Positions 1-8,466 of a DNA stretch of 64,000 bases are shown here, piece after piece. Numbering within the stretch: position 1 is the stretch's first letter; every line of letters starts with the position of its first letter. A program made the translations under genes and the position numbers. This DNA comes from Alicyclobacillus sp. SO9 (lineage in GTDB: Bacteria > Bacillota > Bacilli > Alicyclobacillales > Alicyclobacillaceae), in assembly GCF_016406125.1 (NCBI RefSeq), contig NZ_CP066339.1, forward strand, positions 372,001 to 436,000. The letters run 5' to 3'. The notes beneath the pieces are model-generated. The model did not search any database. It saw only the letters and a program-made list of their open reading frames with translations, and was not told where the DNA came from.

Positions 1-67
1 AGGCGCCTTCCTTTGTTCTGCTTTCATAGCGTTAAGATTTGAAGCAAACAAAAGGAGGACATGTCTG

Positions 68-712
68 ATGTATAGTATTATCAATCAGTTCTTTCACGCA
101 CTCTTATCCAATTTGGATGGATTTACTCATGATTGGGGTCTTGCAATCGTTATGTTTACGATTGGGATACGACTGCTGTTACTGCCACTCTCTTTTAAAG
201 TCGCCAGAAGCAGCATCGCGCAGGCATCCCTAGCGCCGGAACTCGCGCAGTTGCAGAAATCATGGACTTCATCGAAATCGGAATTGATGCAGGCACAACA
301 GAAGCTCATGAGGGAAAAAGGTGTAAAGCCGCTGGCATCTGTGAGTCTGTTAGTTCTGCAATCGCCGGTGTTCTTCCTGCTGTATAGACTATTTAGGCAC
401 TTGAACCACCCAGCAGCAACCATTCTGGTACCCTGGGTTCCGTACTTGACCGCTGCCGATCCGTTTCATATTGTCCCCATCGCAGCCGGTATTCTAATGG
501 TTGTTGGTACATTCGTCACATACAGCCAGTCACACGTGGGCGGTGCACAAATACTCAGCGGGATTGTCAGCTCTTCAGTTATGATGGTTGTTTTATGGGG
601 GGCACCCGTAGCGGTTGCACTTTACTATATTACTTCTGGAGCTTGGGGAACCTTGGAACGGCTTGTTTTCAAGAAATTGCTCCTTCCAAAGAACAAGATA
701 ATTTCAGCCTGA
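68..712 (+). CDS. YidC/Oxa1-family membrane protein insertase
   Basis: This 214-residue protein belongs to the YidC/Oxa1/Alb3 family, which inserts and folds proteins in the cytoplasmic membrane. The N-terminal segment is followed by the family's basic cytoplasmic loop (about residues 40-88, with the KVARSS and MREKGVKPL stretches) and then by hydrophobic segments near 90-110, 135-150 and 165-190. It is short and has no lipoprotein signal, unlike most Bacillus SpoIIIJ/YidC2 proteins, so it may be a specialised paralogue. The ATG has AAAGGAGG about 9 nt upstream. A strong hairpin follows the stop. Family assignment is firm; its specific clients are unknown. Confidence 0.85.
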   Translation: MYSIINQFFHALLSNLDGFTHDWGLAIVMFTIGIRLLLLPLSFKVARSSIAQASLAPELAQLQKSWTSSKSELMQAQQKLMREKGVKPLASVSLLVLQSPVFFLLYRLFRHLNHPAATILVPWVPYLTAADPFHIVPIAAGILMVVGTFVTYSQSHVGGAQILSGIVSSSVMMVVLWGAPVAVALYYITSGAWGTLERLVFKKLLLPKNKIISA

Positions 713-729
713 AGCTTGTTTAAAGCTCA

Positions 730-769
730 AAACAGTACATGCCCGTTACCATCAGGGCATGTACTGTTT
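730..769. terminator. Bidirectional terminator between convergent genes
   Basis: A perfect 15-bp inverted repeat (AAACAGTACATGCCC and its complement) surrounds a 10-nt loop. It ends in TTT on the right and has an A-run on the left, so it can end transcription of both the insertase gene and the convergent membrane-protein gene. Confidence 0.85.
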
Positions 770-776
770 GTGTTCT

Positions 777-1895
777 CTAAAAGAGCGTTTTTCCAGTGAT
801 AATACCCAGTAATAGTAGGGCGGCGATGATAATTACAATCGTGATGAATACACTTGGTCGTCCAAAATTCACTGTGAAACCAATTCCAAATCGCTTTGGT
901 ACAAATAACGATGGGTCAGAAGGGTTGAAGTAGAACACTCCGCCTTTCCAGTACTTGTCGTCATCGATTTGTACTCTTGTAGAGTGAAGTGCCTCCGGTG
1001 AGACTTTTCGTCCAGTTTGGGCTGCCCGAAAAATCCAGGCGATACAAATCACCGTGCCCGCAAACGTCATCAGGAACGAGATTGCGGTTAACGCAACTAC
1101 ATGATTTCTTCCAATTCCCCAGATGGGAAGCAGACCCACTGTTAGGCCGACATTTGTCATGCTTAACATCACCCAAAGAGATTTCATAATTGCTTGACGC
1201 AGTGTCCGATAACGTCCGCGAGAAGCGTCTAGGCTCGCAGGGTCTAACCGCATTGGGAGTCGGTTAATGTTTGCGTGCGTTAGGAAGAAAACCAGCCACA
1301 TGAAAAGTTCAATTCCGAGCATACCAAATACGCTCCAAACAGACTTATGTGCATATCCGTTGGCGACGCCGTTGGAAGCAAAGTGAATGGCGAAATGCGT
1401 TGGCAGGGAAGCATATCGAATGGATCCAATGCCAATACCGGCCACTATCCCAATCAGCCCGGGAAGTGACCAGACCAGTGAGACAGTATGTTGTTTGAGG
1501 TGGGCCCGCGTGTCGGCCGCAACGGTCTGCTGAAGTCCCTGATACCAAGATTCTGCAGTTTTCACCGATAGTAGACGCCCTCTGGCAATGTAGAAATTGG
1601 CTGCGTTCAGCACCAAGACACTCAATATAAAGATGATAGGTGCTGCCGGGCGCTCTGCCAGACCAGGGGCCGCGAAGGTTATAATACTTCCGCCAGCCAA
1701 TGTCAGTGCCAGGATAACGACCCAGAGAACATAGTACAGCCTTTTGGCCTTCGCAATGACAGGTGACTTCGTGTGTACAGGCGGGATCCGGACACTAAAC
1801 TGCGTCGTTTCAGGCGTCATCATAGGTACCAAAATAGATGCTAAATCAATGAGGACTGCACTGAATAGAATCTCTAACGAAATGATTGAGACCAT
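777..1895 (-). CDS. DUF1648/DUF5808-type integral membrane protein
   Basis: A 372-residue multi-spanning membrane protein. The middle part (about 165-200) carries the DUF1648 signature: LPTHFAIHF followed by a G-N-Y pattern. The C-terminal part has the DUF5808 pattern (YWKGGVFYFNPSDP, then an FVPKR...GFTVNFG stretch) before a last membrane helix. Proteins of this kind, including the B. subtilis SdpI group, occur next to small GntR regulators; some give immunity to toxic peptides, but the function here is unknown. It lies 7 bp downstream of the GntR gene, and its ribosome site GGAGGAG lies in the end of that gene, so the two form an operon. Confidence 0.8.
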   Translation of the reverse strand: MVSIISLEILFSAVLIDLASILVPMMTPETTQFSVRIPPVHTKSPVIAKAKRLYYVLWVVILALTLAGGSIITFAAPGLAERPAAPIIFILSVLVLNAANFYIARGRLLSVKTAESWYQGLQQTVAADTRAHLKQHTVSLVWSLPGLIGIVAGIGIGSIRYASLPTHFAIHFASNGVANGYAHKSVWSVFGMLGIELFMWLVFFLTHANINRLPMRLDPASLDASRGRYRTLRQAIMKSLWVMLSMTNVGLTVGLLPIWGIGRNHVVALTAISFLMTFAGTVICIAWIFRAAQTGRKVSPEALHSTRVQIDDDKYWKGGVFYFNPSDPSLFVPKRFGIGFTVNFGRPSVFITIVIIIAALLLLGIITGKTLF

Positions 1896-1902
1896 GATAT
1901 TT

Positions 1903-2298
1903 TCACTCCTCCGACTCGGACAAGTGAGTATTTCTCACTCGCTCCACTATGGCTTTACACTGCGCGACGACCTCCTGTGGACTCATACCTTTAACGAGCG
2001 CCTCAGACAGCCAAATCTCCGCGTTCTCCAACCACCGGTCGGGAAAATCTGGTTGACGCGGTTCAACCGATACGACGGCTCCCATCTTCCGACTCATTTT
2101 AATGACGCCTTCTTTGGCCAAAAGATCGTACGCCTTATTGACAGTGTGAAAATTGATTCCAAAATCTGCTCCTAATTGCCGCGTGGACGGCAAGGACTCA
2201 TCAGGACGCAAGCTGTTGCGTGCAATGCCTAAAATGATTTGATTGCGAATCTGCAAGTAAATCGGAACATCACTGTTTATGTCCAGACAGATGTCCAT
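1903..2298 (-). CDS. GntR-family regulator, YtrA type
   Basis: A short GntR regulator of about 131 residues. The N-terminal winged helix starts with the typical VPIYLQIRNQI and contains LPSTRQLGADFGIN. The C-terminal part is only a small helical dimer domain (about 75-131), as in the YtrA subfamily. ATG 2298 is preferred over GTG 2304 because GGAGGGG sits 6-7 nt upstream of the ATG and directly abuts the GTG. It is the first gene of a two-gene operon with the DUF1648 protein and probably represses it and itself through the TATAACA repeats upstream. Confidence 0.85.
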   Translation of the reverse strand: MDICLDINSDVPIYLQIRNQIILGIARNSLRPDESLPSTRQLGADFGINFHTVNKAYDLLAKEGVIKMSRKMGAVVSVEPRQPDFPDRWLENAEIWLSEALVKGMSPQEVVAQCKAIVERVRNTHLSESEE

Positions 2299-2342
2299 TG
2301 GCACCCCTCCTGCCCGAATACTATTGTCACACTAAGTACATG

Positions 2343-2372
2343 TGTTATACAACATATATAACAAATATAACA
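2343..2372. promoter_or_regulatory. Candidate operator for the GntR/YtrA-type regulator
   Basis: TGTTATA (2343-2349) and TATAACA (2357-2363) form an inverted repeat around 7 nt, and a third TATAACA follows at 2366-2372. The site lies about 45 bp upstream of the regulator start, as expected for self-control. Inference only. Confidence 0.45.
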
Positions 2373-2553
2373 TTTTGCGTTCATTGTCAACTATATAGAC
2401 GCCCAATCTTTGCGTTTGCGTGAGAACGCTCTAGTGCGTCCTCAATGCATATAATTTTGTCCGATAATGCATTTCAAGTCTGTCACGGCACGTATGCTAC
2501 TAAATCGGGAATAAATGGTATGATAGCAAAGACATCAGGTAAAGGAGGTGGAT

Positions 2554-2754
2554 GTGTTGGGTTTTGGATCAGTACCGACTACAAATCAGGTGAAGATTTT
2601 TCGAAGTACGAGTATCAATGACTTGGAAGAAAGTATCAACCGTTTCATTCAGGACTTCAGTTCCAACTTCTTAATTGACATTAAATACACAATGTCGAGC
2701 GTGGGGTCTTCAGAGGAGATTTACTCAGCATTGATTCTGTATAAAACGTCTTAA
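2554..2754 (+). CDS. Cse60-like small sporulation protein
   Basis: A small protein of about 66 residues. It resembles the sporulation protein Cse60 family: a QVKIF strand, the DLEESINRFIQDF helix, then FLIDIKYTMSS and a C-terminal YSALILYK strand. In Bacillus, Cse60 is a sigma-E-dependent protein of the mother cell with no known activity. AAAGGAGG at 2541-2548 supports GTG 2554 or TTG 2557 as start; the GTG at 2548 overlaps the ribosome site and is unlikely. It stands alone, divergent from the GntR operon. Confidence 0.7.
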   Translation: MLGFGSVPTTNQVKIFRSTSINDLEESINRFIQDFSSNFLIDIKYTMSSVGSSEEIYSALILYKTS

Positions 2755-2886
2755 ATCTGAGAGTCCTGTTTCGGTTCGCACAAAATAGAGTGTTCGTTTA
2801 CGGACCAAATTGAGAATATACACATTTTTAGGGTGTTGAACTTTGTGTAGGATGCAGAAGAGGAATATGCAGGAGGTGGTGAAGGC

Positions 2887-3039
2887 GTGCTGACAATCGT
2901 ATTTGGCTTTGTGGGATTACTCCTCTTTATCTGGTTCTTAGTTTCAATTAGAGAGATCAACCAGAATACTCGCCGCACAGAACAAGCCTTGCAGGAAGTC
3001 TTGACGTTGTTGCGTAATCGGTTCCCACATGAGGATTAA
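2887..3039 (+). CDS. Small single-span membrane protein (50 aa)
   Basis: A 50-residue open frame starting at GTG 2887, with AGGAGGTGG about 8 nt upstream. The product has one N-terminal membrane helix (residues 3-21, VFGFVGLLLFIWFLVS inside it) followed by a charged helix with the heptad-like pattern REINQNTRRTEQALQEVL, which could be a short coiled coil. Frame, ribosome site and composition all support a real gene. No family is recognised. It may belong with the sporulation gene upstream. Confidence 0.65.
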   Translation: MLTIVFGFVGLLLFIWFLVSIREINQNTRRTEQALQEVLTLLRNRFPHED

Positions 3040-3072
3040 CCGTCAGTGAGTGGAAATGGGCATTCTGTGACT

Positions 3073-3363
3073 CTATTGCTCTCGGACTTCCACAACCCTC
3101 AAAAATGGGCCATCCAGAGGATAACGAAAGGTGCGAAAGGAATCGGTTAGCTCTTCTGATGCCAAGATCCAAGGTGCTGTAATGCTGCCAAGAACTTTAT
3201 TGTAAACGCTGGGAATATCATTGGGACCTATCAAAAGTCTCACCAAAAGCCAGGGGAAAATTTTGCTTGGACCCGCACCAAAATTCTCGCAGTAATGAGA
3301 AACATCGAATCCATCCGTCCTGCTCAATACAGAAAACAGGAACCCGTCAATTAAAACTTGATA
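3073..3363 (-). pseudogene. 5'-truncated remnant of an unrecognised protein
   Basis: About 97 codons are open on this strand, bounded upstream by a stop at 3364-3366, with no ATG and no ribosome site. The translation has the look of real protein: FGAGPSKIFPWLLVRLLIGP, then APWILASEELTDSFRTFRYP and an LRVVEVRE end. It begins immediately downstream of the lysE stop, as if the front of a gene had been lost. The C-terminal half of a metabolic enzyme is likely; I do not recognise the family. Confidence 0.4.
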
Positions 3364-3367
3364 TCAA

Positions 3368-3982
3368 TTAGTAGTGCTTAATTCCTCTCAATACAAGGTA
3401 AACGTGTTCCCATAAGATAGATAATCCCACATAAAAAAGCAGCACTGCCATTGCCTTGTTGAAGATTTGCATGATTCGTTGATTCATCACTAAACGATGC
3501 AGATACTCCCCGACCAACGCATACAGGGTTGGGGCGCCGACAGCCAAAAGTGCCAAACACAGAGACATGAACAAAATTTCTATGCCAGTCACACCTAAGG
3601 ACGGAAATTGAATGACGGCAATCGGAAGAGTCGCAAGTATGGCTTTTGGGTTCAGTAGAGTCAAAAGCAATCCTTGTTTAAAGTCAGGAACCATGGCGTT
3701 CGAGGTAGCGTTCACATCAGTCTGCGCCCTAAATATCTTTACCGCGAGGTAGAGAATATACGTCCCGCCGAGTAAACTAATGTATGGCAAGTAGACCTTC
3801 TTCACAACTACCTGCCCTGTGTATCCAAACAATAGGAAGAAGAAACACATTGCACTCCCTACGCCAAGGAAATACCATACCGATTGCTTCAATTTATGCT
3901 GTAACCCTGCTTGGAGTCCCAGTAGATTGCCTGGACCCGGAGTGTACATGATGCCGATTGCATATAAAAAGACCCCTATCAT
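3368..3982 (-). CDS. LysE/RhtB-family amino acid exporter
   Basis: A 204-residue, six-helix exporter. The start of the protein has the LysE hallmark TPGPGNLLGLQAGL, and the middle has LLTLLNPKAILATL, the second conserved segment with N-P-K. Family members export lysine, threonine, homoserine or other amino acids. ATG 3982 is preferred because TAGGAG lies 9 nt upstream; the TTG at 3991 overlaps that site. It is divergent from a LysR regulator, a common pairing in which the regulator controls the exporter. Substrate cannot be read from the sequence. Confidence 0.88.
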   Translation of the reverse strand: MIGVFLYAIGIMYTPGPGNLLGLQAGLQHKLKQSVWYFLGVGSAMCFFFLLFGYTGQVVVKKVYLPYISLLGGTYILYLAVKIFRAQTDVNATSNAMVPDFKQGLLLTLLNPKAILATLPIAVIQFPSLGVTGIEILFMSLCLALLAVGAPTLYALVGEYLHRLVMNQRIMQIFNKAMAVLLFYVGLSILWEHVYLVLRGIKHY

Positions 3983-4115
3983 TTTATACAACTCCTAATC
4001 ACAGTGTCTTCGAGTACGAGGTAGCCAATGAATACGAGCTATGACCGTGAGGATCAGCACCGTACAAGAAGAGTGTACGTCCGTAATTGCATCATGTACA
4101 ATTAATTAAAATGAT

Positions 4116-4130
4116 AATATGAATCATATT
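4116..4130. promoter_or_regulatory. Candidate LysR-type operator
   Basis: AATATGA and TCATATT form a perfect 7-bp inverted repeat around one base, directly upstream of the LysR gene and within the lysE-lysR divergent region. Its position and symmetry fit a LysR recognition site controlling both genes. Inference. Confidence 0.45.
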
Positions 4131-4153
4131 TTGCGATGCTTGAGGAGAACCCA

Positions 4154-5020
4154 ATGGACATCAATGCTTTTAAGATGTTTTTGGCGGTGGCAAACATGGG
4201 AAGTGTCACAAAGGCTGCGGAACACCTGAACTATGCTCAGTCGAATGTGACAAGTCGTATACAGCAGTTGGAGAAAGAATTGGGAAAGCCGCTATTTTAT
4301 AGACATCACAAGAAGTTGACTTTGACGCCGGCAGGTCAAGAACTGCTGCCGTATGCCAATAAGTTGCTTCAAGACTTTAATGAGGTGATGGACGTCGTTG
4401 AGGACACCTCTATGCCTCGGGGGACATTGTCTATCGGTACTATGGACTCAACCGCAGCGGTTCGTTTGCCAAAAGTCCTTGCGCAGTATTATCGACTCTA
4501 TCCACAAGTAGAATTGAACGTGGTTACGGCACCCACGGAAAAACTAGTAGATAATGTCCTACAATATACCCTCGAAGGCGCATTCGTAGACGGACCTGTC
4601 GAACATTCCGACCTCATTGAACACTTTGCCTTTGAAGAGCAACTCGTATTAGTCACGCCTGCGACCAATCAATTGTTCGAGTTAGAACGTATTTTGCACG
4701 AACCTCTTCTGACTGCATTTGTCCGCTGTCGCTATGTAGCCAGATGGCAGCGCTGGCTGCGGGATGAGGGGCATAAACCTATGAAAGTGATAGAATTTGG
4801 CATGATTGATACGGTGCTCAGATGTATAGAAAATGGGTTTGGAGTGGCGGTTCTACCGAAGTCTATGGTCAGTTCGTGGGTCGTGAAAGGGAGCTTCAAT
4901 TATTATCCGTTACCGGATGGGTACGCTTCAATACCCACCATGTTCATACGCCGCAAAGACGCATATGCCTCGAGCGCTTTGCGTTACTTTACTACCCTGA
5001 TTGACATCGAGTTAGATTGA
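4154..5020 (+). CDS. LysR-family transcriptional regulator
   Basis: A 288-residue LysR regulator. The N-terminal helix-turn-helix is plain (FLAVANMGSVTKAAEHLNYA, then SNVTSRIQQLEKELG and LFYRHHKKLTLTPAG), followed by a two-lobed effector-binding domain (about 90-288). ATG 4154 is chosen because GAGGAG lies 6-7 nt upstream; an in-frame ATG at 4136 lies before that ribosome site. Divergent from lysE, which it likely activates in response to the exported compound. Confidence 0.88.
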   Translation: MDINAFKMFLAVANMGSVTKAAEHLNYAQSNVTSRIQQLEKELGKPLFYRHHKKLTLTPAGQELLPYANKLLQDFNEVMDVVEDTSMPRGTLSIGTMDSTAAVRLPKVLAQYYRLYPQVELNVVTAPTEKLVDNVLQYTLEGAFVDGPVEHSDLIEHFAFEEQLVLVTPATNQLFELERILHEPLLTAFVRCRYVARWQRWLRDEGHKPMKVIEFGMIDTVLRCIENGFGVAVLPKSMVSSWVVKGSFNYYPLPDGYASIPTMFIRRKDAYASSALRYFTTLIDIELD

Positions 5021-5208
5021 ATCTGGGGGTTATCTATTGACAATCATCTTGGACGTTCTCTCCGGTTTCATGATGGTCTGGTTCACCCGATTCTGAAACT
5101 CGTGTCCAATGATTTCCATCAACGTATCAATGAAAAACTAACAGGTGTTTAAAATATCTGGTGCTCTTTCAAGGTTTCACAGGATAACTAATTCGGTTTG
5201 ACAAAGGA

Positions 5209-5231
5209 ACTGTAATCGAATATATTTCAGT
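5209..5231. promoter_or_regulatory. Rrf2 operator copy 1
   Basis: ACTGTAAT-N7-ATTTCAGT, an 8-7-8 dyad 13 bp before the Rrf2 start. The same layout occurs twice more, at 5676 and 5765. It overlaps the expected promoter and ribosome-site region, so binding would repress the regulator's own gene. Confidence 0.6.
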
Positions 5232-5244
5232 AAGGGGTGTTGAT

Positions 5245-5658
5245 ATGCACAGCGAATTTGCGATAGCCATTCACAGTTTGGTTTTTTTGGCCCATACGCC
5301 GAATCGACTGAGGACCAGCGACAGCATCGCGAATAGCATTGTCATACACCCGGTGCGAGTCCGCAAAGTATTAGCTCAGCTTCGAAAGCGTGGTTATATT
5401 CAGTCAAAGGAGGGTGCAAAGGGCGGATTTTACCTGAACAAAGACCCAAAATTCATTCATCTCGACGAACTGTATGCTATCTTCACAGAGGATTCGGTCG
5501 TGCCAAAGTGGCCGGAGGTGAATCCCCGGTGTCCAGTAGGGAGTCACATTGAGGAAAGCATGGAGTCGATTTTTGAAACAGTGGAGCAAGGGGTAAAGGA
5601 ACACTTTCATCAATATACAATAGCGGATGTTTTAAATCGTATACAAGAAAAAGTATGA
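5245..5658 (+). CDS. Rrf2-family transcriptional regulator
   Basis: A 137-residue Rrf2 regulator. The winged helix is in the first 75 residues (FAIAIHSLVFLAHTP, then IHPVRVRKVLAQLRKRGYI and EGAKGGFYL). It lacks the three-cysteine iron-sulfur motif of IscR/NsrR and has a single cysteine (NPRCPVGSH, about residue 95), so it resembles the cluster-free YwnA/CymR group and may sense by thiol chemistry. The ATG has AAGGGG upstream. It precedes an MFS exporter, and matching dyads lie before both genes, so it is the likely repressor of the pair. Confidence 0.88.
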   Translation: MHSEFAIAIHSLVFLAHTPNRLRTSDSIANSIVIHPVRVRKVLAQLRKRGYIQSKEGAKGGFYLNKDPKFIHLDELYAIFTEDSVVPKWPEVNPRCPVGSHIEESMESIFETVEQGVKEHFHQYTIADVLNRIQEKV

Positions 5659-5675
5659 AATTTTTTACACACATA

Positions 5676-5698
5676 ACTGTAATGTTTTCATTTACAGA
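5676..5698. promoter_or_regulatory. Rrf2 operator copy 2
   Basis: ACTGTAAT-N7-TTTACAGA, the same 8-7-8 dyad as at 5209, placed just after the Rrf2 stop and upstream of the MFS gene. Confidence 0.6.
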
Positions 5699-5764
5699 TA
5701 TTTGGCTGCTGGTTCGTAGTGCGCCTGTAAAGACTGCCCGTTCATGTGTATAACTATTGCATTA

Positions 5765-5787
5765 ACTGTAATAAAAAATATTACAAA
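5765..5787. promoter_or_regulatory. Rrf2 operator copy 3, beside the MFS ribosome site
   Basis: ACTGTAAT-N7-ATTACAAA. The right arm runs directly into the AAAAGGAGG ribosome site of the MFS gene, so occupancy would block transcription into the gene. Confidence 0.55.
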
Positions 5788-5800
5788 AGGAGGTGTTGTC

Positions 5801-6994
5801 ATGAAGTTTCGCAACCGTAACGTTTTATCATTTTGGACGGTAACATACACGCTCTGTGTTGTCATGATGGGGACTAATGTGCCAGCACCGCTTTACAGTA
5901 TTTATAGTAGAATGTGGGATTTTTCAAGTGGCATGGTGACCCTGTTGTTTGCGACTTACGCCTTTGTTCTGGTTCCATCCAGTTTGCTTTTTGGACAATT
6001 ATCTGACCGGTTTGGCAGAAAGAAAATGCTGCTAAGCGGAGTAGTGACAGCAGCGGTTGGAACGCTCATTTTTGCAATCGCTCATGAAACCTGGATGCTT
6101 TTGTTAGGACGTGCGATACAAGGTCTCTGTGTAGGCATTCTCAACGGAAGTGCCATCGCCATGTTGGCAGAGTTACGCCCGGGTCACCGTAAAGGGGCCT
6201 CATTTGCAGCCTCTGTCGCTATCGCATTTGGCACGGCTGCTGGCCCATTGATATCAGGAATCGTGGCTGAATACACGCCTTTTCCCGTGCGGATCCCGTA
6301 TTACATGCACTTAGCCCTTCTTGTGCCGGCAATCATCGGCATCATGGTGACTAGAGAGACTCTGCAGCAACACTCCCGTACATTTCGTCTGCGCATACCC
6401 CGTGTGCCAGCGTCGATTCGATTTCCCTTTCTAACTGCCACATTTGTAGGTGTTTTTGCTTGGGCCGTTGCAGGGTTTTTTATGGTTGTTGCTCCGACAT
6501 TTGTAACAAGCCTGGTTGGTATCCGTAATCTGGCTGTTTCAGGAGCAGTTGTGTTTTTGATGCTGGGATCTTCGACTATCACACAACTCCTGTTTAAAAA
6601 AACGGCATTTGCAAGGGCGATCTTCAGAGGGTTTGTGTTTCTGACTACCGGACTTGTGGGAGTAGCTGTCTCTATCCCCGCGCATAGTGTGTGGCTGTTG
6701 TTGCTAAGTACAGCCGCAGCAGGAGTTGGGCATGGCCCTGCCGCCTCGGCTAGTTTGGGGATGGTCACAGAGATGGCTCCAGCAGCCAGTAAGGCAGATG
6801 CTGTATCAAGCTATTATGCAATAGCGTATCTCGGGGTAAGTGTACCCGTTCTGGGTCTCGGACTTGTCGCAGAGTGGCTCGGAATGTACGGGGCAATCCT
6901 GGTTTTCTCAGTTGCTGTCATAGTGGGAATCTTCATACTGTCTCGGTTTATTCCGTTGGCATTGAAAGAACCCCAACTGATGGTTGCGCCATAA
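5801..6994 (+). CDS. MFS transporter, drug-efflux type
   Basis: A 397-residue, twelve-helix major facilitator. The loop between helices 2 and 3 has the MFS motif GQLSDRFGRKKMLL, and helix 4 has the LLGRAIQGLCVGILNGSAIA pattern of efflux pumps. ATG 5801 is chosen over the longer frame from 5744 because AAAGGAGG lies 8-9 nt upstream of it. The Rrf2 regulator immediately upstream and the flanking dyads suggest inducible efflux of a reactive or toxic small molecule. Substrate unknown. Confidence 0.87.
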   Translation: MKFRNRNVLSFWTVTYTLCVVMMGTNVPAPLYSIYSRMWDFSSGMVTLLFATYAFVLVPSSLLFGQLSDRFGRKKMLLSGVVTAAVGTLIFAIAHETWMLLLGRAIQGLCVGILNGSAIAMLAELRPGHRKGASFAASVAIAFGTAAGPLISGIVAEYTPFPVRIPYYMHLALLVPAIIGIMVTRETLQQHSRTFRLRIPRVPASIRFPFLTATFVGVFAWAVAGFFMVVAPTFVTSLVGIRNLAVSGAVVFLMLGSSTITQLLFKKTAFARAIFRGFVFLTTGLVGVAVSIPAHSVWLLLLSTAAAGVGHGPAASASLGMVTEMAPAASKADAVSSYYAIAYLGVSVPVLGLGLVAEWLGMYGAILVFSVAVIVGIFILSRFIPLALKEPQLMVAP

Positions 6995-7049
6995 GTTCAA
7001 CTATCTAGCGGTCCAATGAACGGTTTGATGTTTGTGAATCTGATACATG

Positions 7050-7082
7050 GCCCCACCGGGTGTGTACTGTTGCGGATGGGGC
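7050..7082 (+). terminator. Possible terminator after the MFS gene
   Basis: GCCCCA (7050-7055) pairs with TGGGGC (7077-7082), and the CCG/CGG flanks partly extend the stem. There is no clear T-run, so this may be an mRNA-end hairpin and not a full intrinsic terminator. Confidence 0.3.
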
Positions 7083-7148
7083 TGTGGTTGTCTGAAAGCC
7101 TAAGTTGGATAGAGTAAAAATGAACCAAAACTCAATATTAAAAAATGA

Positions 7149-7178
7149 TTGACAATTTAGAGGGCTCTAAGGCATACT
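7149..7178 (+). promoter_or_regulatory. Promoter of the amino-sugar operon
   Basis: TTGACA (7149-7154) and CATACT (7173-7178) are separated by 18 nt, a good sigma-A promoter about 50 bp upstream of the ROK repressor start. Confidence 0.55.
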
Positions 7179-7227
7179 CCATGTATAAACTTCTTTCGAC
7201 GAATGAAGTAAGAAGGAGAAGTCCAAT

Positions 7228-8445
7228 ATGGATGCTGCCAACAATGTCATTCTTCATGATATCAACACGAATTCCATATTCCGGCTAGTTCAGCATCAGG
7301 GGCCTGTGTCTCGCGTCGAGATCTCTGAACGCACCGGACTTGCAGCCAGCACGGTTTCAATGATTACAGGTGAGTTGCAGGGAAACGGATTTATTCGTGA
7401 ATGTGGCTATGCAACTTCGACTGGGGGAAGGCGTCCGCGACTCTTGGAAATCAATCCGGATGGAGGGTACTTCCTTTGTGTTGACTTAGCTGGGTCAAAT
7501 ATTGCGGTAGGCGTGCTCAATTTGTCATTTGAGCTTGTGCACGAGTGGTCCTATGAAAAAACAATGGCCAGTGGAGAGAGTTTGTATCGCGAGATGGTAA
7601 AGTCCATTACCGAAGTTTTGACGTGGTGCAATGAAAACACTTTCAAAGTAATCAGCCTTGGTGTAGCCGCGCCTGGTTTGATGAACGCTGACACTGGCAA
7701 GATTGTGGAAGCGAGTAACTTGAATTGGCATGACCTGAAGTTAAATGAACTGCTCGAACAGGAGTTTCATCTTCCTGTAATTGTCGAGAATGACACAAAC
7801 GCTGCGGCCTATGGAGAGTTTCTGTACGGTTCTGAAAATGCCAGCAAAGCACAAAACATGATGTACATAGCCGTCGGCACTGGTGTTGGCGGGGGGTTGA
7901 TTATTGGCAGGGAGTTGTACAAAGGATCGCAAGGAATGGCTGGTGAGATTGGACACGTCGTAGTTCAGCCGAACGGACAGCTTTGCAGTTGCGGGAAAAA
8001 GGGGTGCCTGGAGACCTTGGTCTCTGAGTCATCACTTCTTCGCGAATATAACCATCAGACTCAAGCCAAGGCGGGTGACATTGAAGAACTGCTTGAACGC
8101 GCTGAGGCTGGCGACGCCTTGGCGAACACAGTATTTACAAGTGCGGGTGCCACTTTGGGCATGGTTGTCGGAAACCAGGTCAATATCTTGAATCTGGACA
8201 GTGTGGTATTTGGCGGTCAGGTCATTGCACGAGTTAGACCCATGTTTGAGACTATCGTCAAGAGCCTGAATGGTGTACTCCTTCCTGGTTTTGAAAGCAA
8301 TTTGGAGGTGCGAGTTTCGTCACTTAGTTCTAGCGCTGGGTACGCAGGCATTGCGTACTCTAGCTTGACTAGCGTGATGGATAAGTATGGGTTTAAGCAT
8401 CCCGTTATGTTGGAAGGGACAACGTTGTATTCACAATTTCCCTAA
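7228..8445 (+). CDS. ROK-family transcriptional repressor (NagC/XylR type)
   Basis: A 405-residue ROK repressor. Residues 1-75 form a winged helix (VSRVEISERTGLAASTVSMI, then the GGRRPRLLEINP wing), followed by a ROK sugar-binding domain with the zinc motif CSCGKKGCLE (about 253-262) and the GVGGGLI glycine loop. Such proteins release DNA when they bind a sugar or sugar phosphate. It heads a cluster for amino-sugar uptake, so GlcNAc or GlcNAc-6-P is the likely signal. AGAAGGAGAAG precedes the ATG. Confidence 0.9.
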   Translation: MDAANNVILHDINTNSIFRLVQHQGPVSRVEISERTGLAASTVSMITGELQGNGFIRECGYATSTGGRRPRLLEINPDGGYFLCVDLAGSNIAVGVLNLSFELVHEWSYEKTMASGESLYREMVKSITEVLTWCNENTFKVISLGVAAPGLMNADTGKIVEASNLNWHDLKLNELLEQEFHLPVIVENDTNAAAYGEFLYGSENASKAQNMMYIAVGTGVGGGLIIGRELYKGSQGMAGEIGHVVVQPNGQLCSCGKKGCLETLVSESSLLREYNHQTQAKAGDIEELLERAEAGDALANTVFTSAGATLGMVVGNQVNILNLDSVVFGGQVIARVRPMFETIVKSLNGVLLPGFESNLEVRVSSLSSSAGYAGIAYSSLTSVMDKYGFKHPVMLEGTTLYSQFP

Positions 8446-8466
8446 TTTAAAGGAGGTGACTGGAAA

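Noticed and set aside
5021-5208. Possible gene remnant between LysR and Rrf2
   Set aside because: Short frames on both strands look protein-like, but neither has a start, ribosome site or recognisable family.
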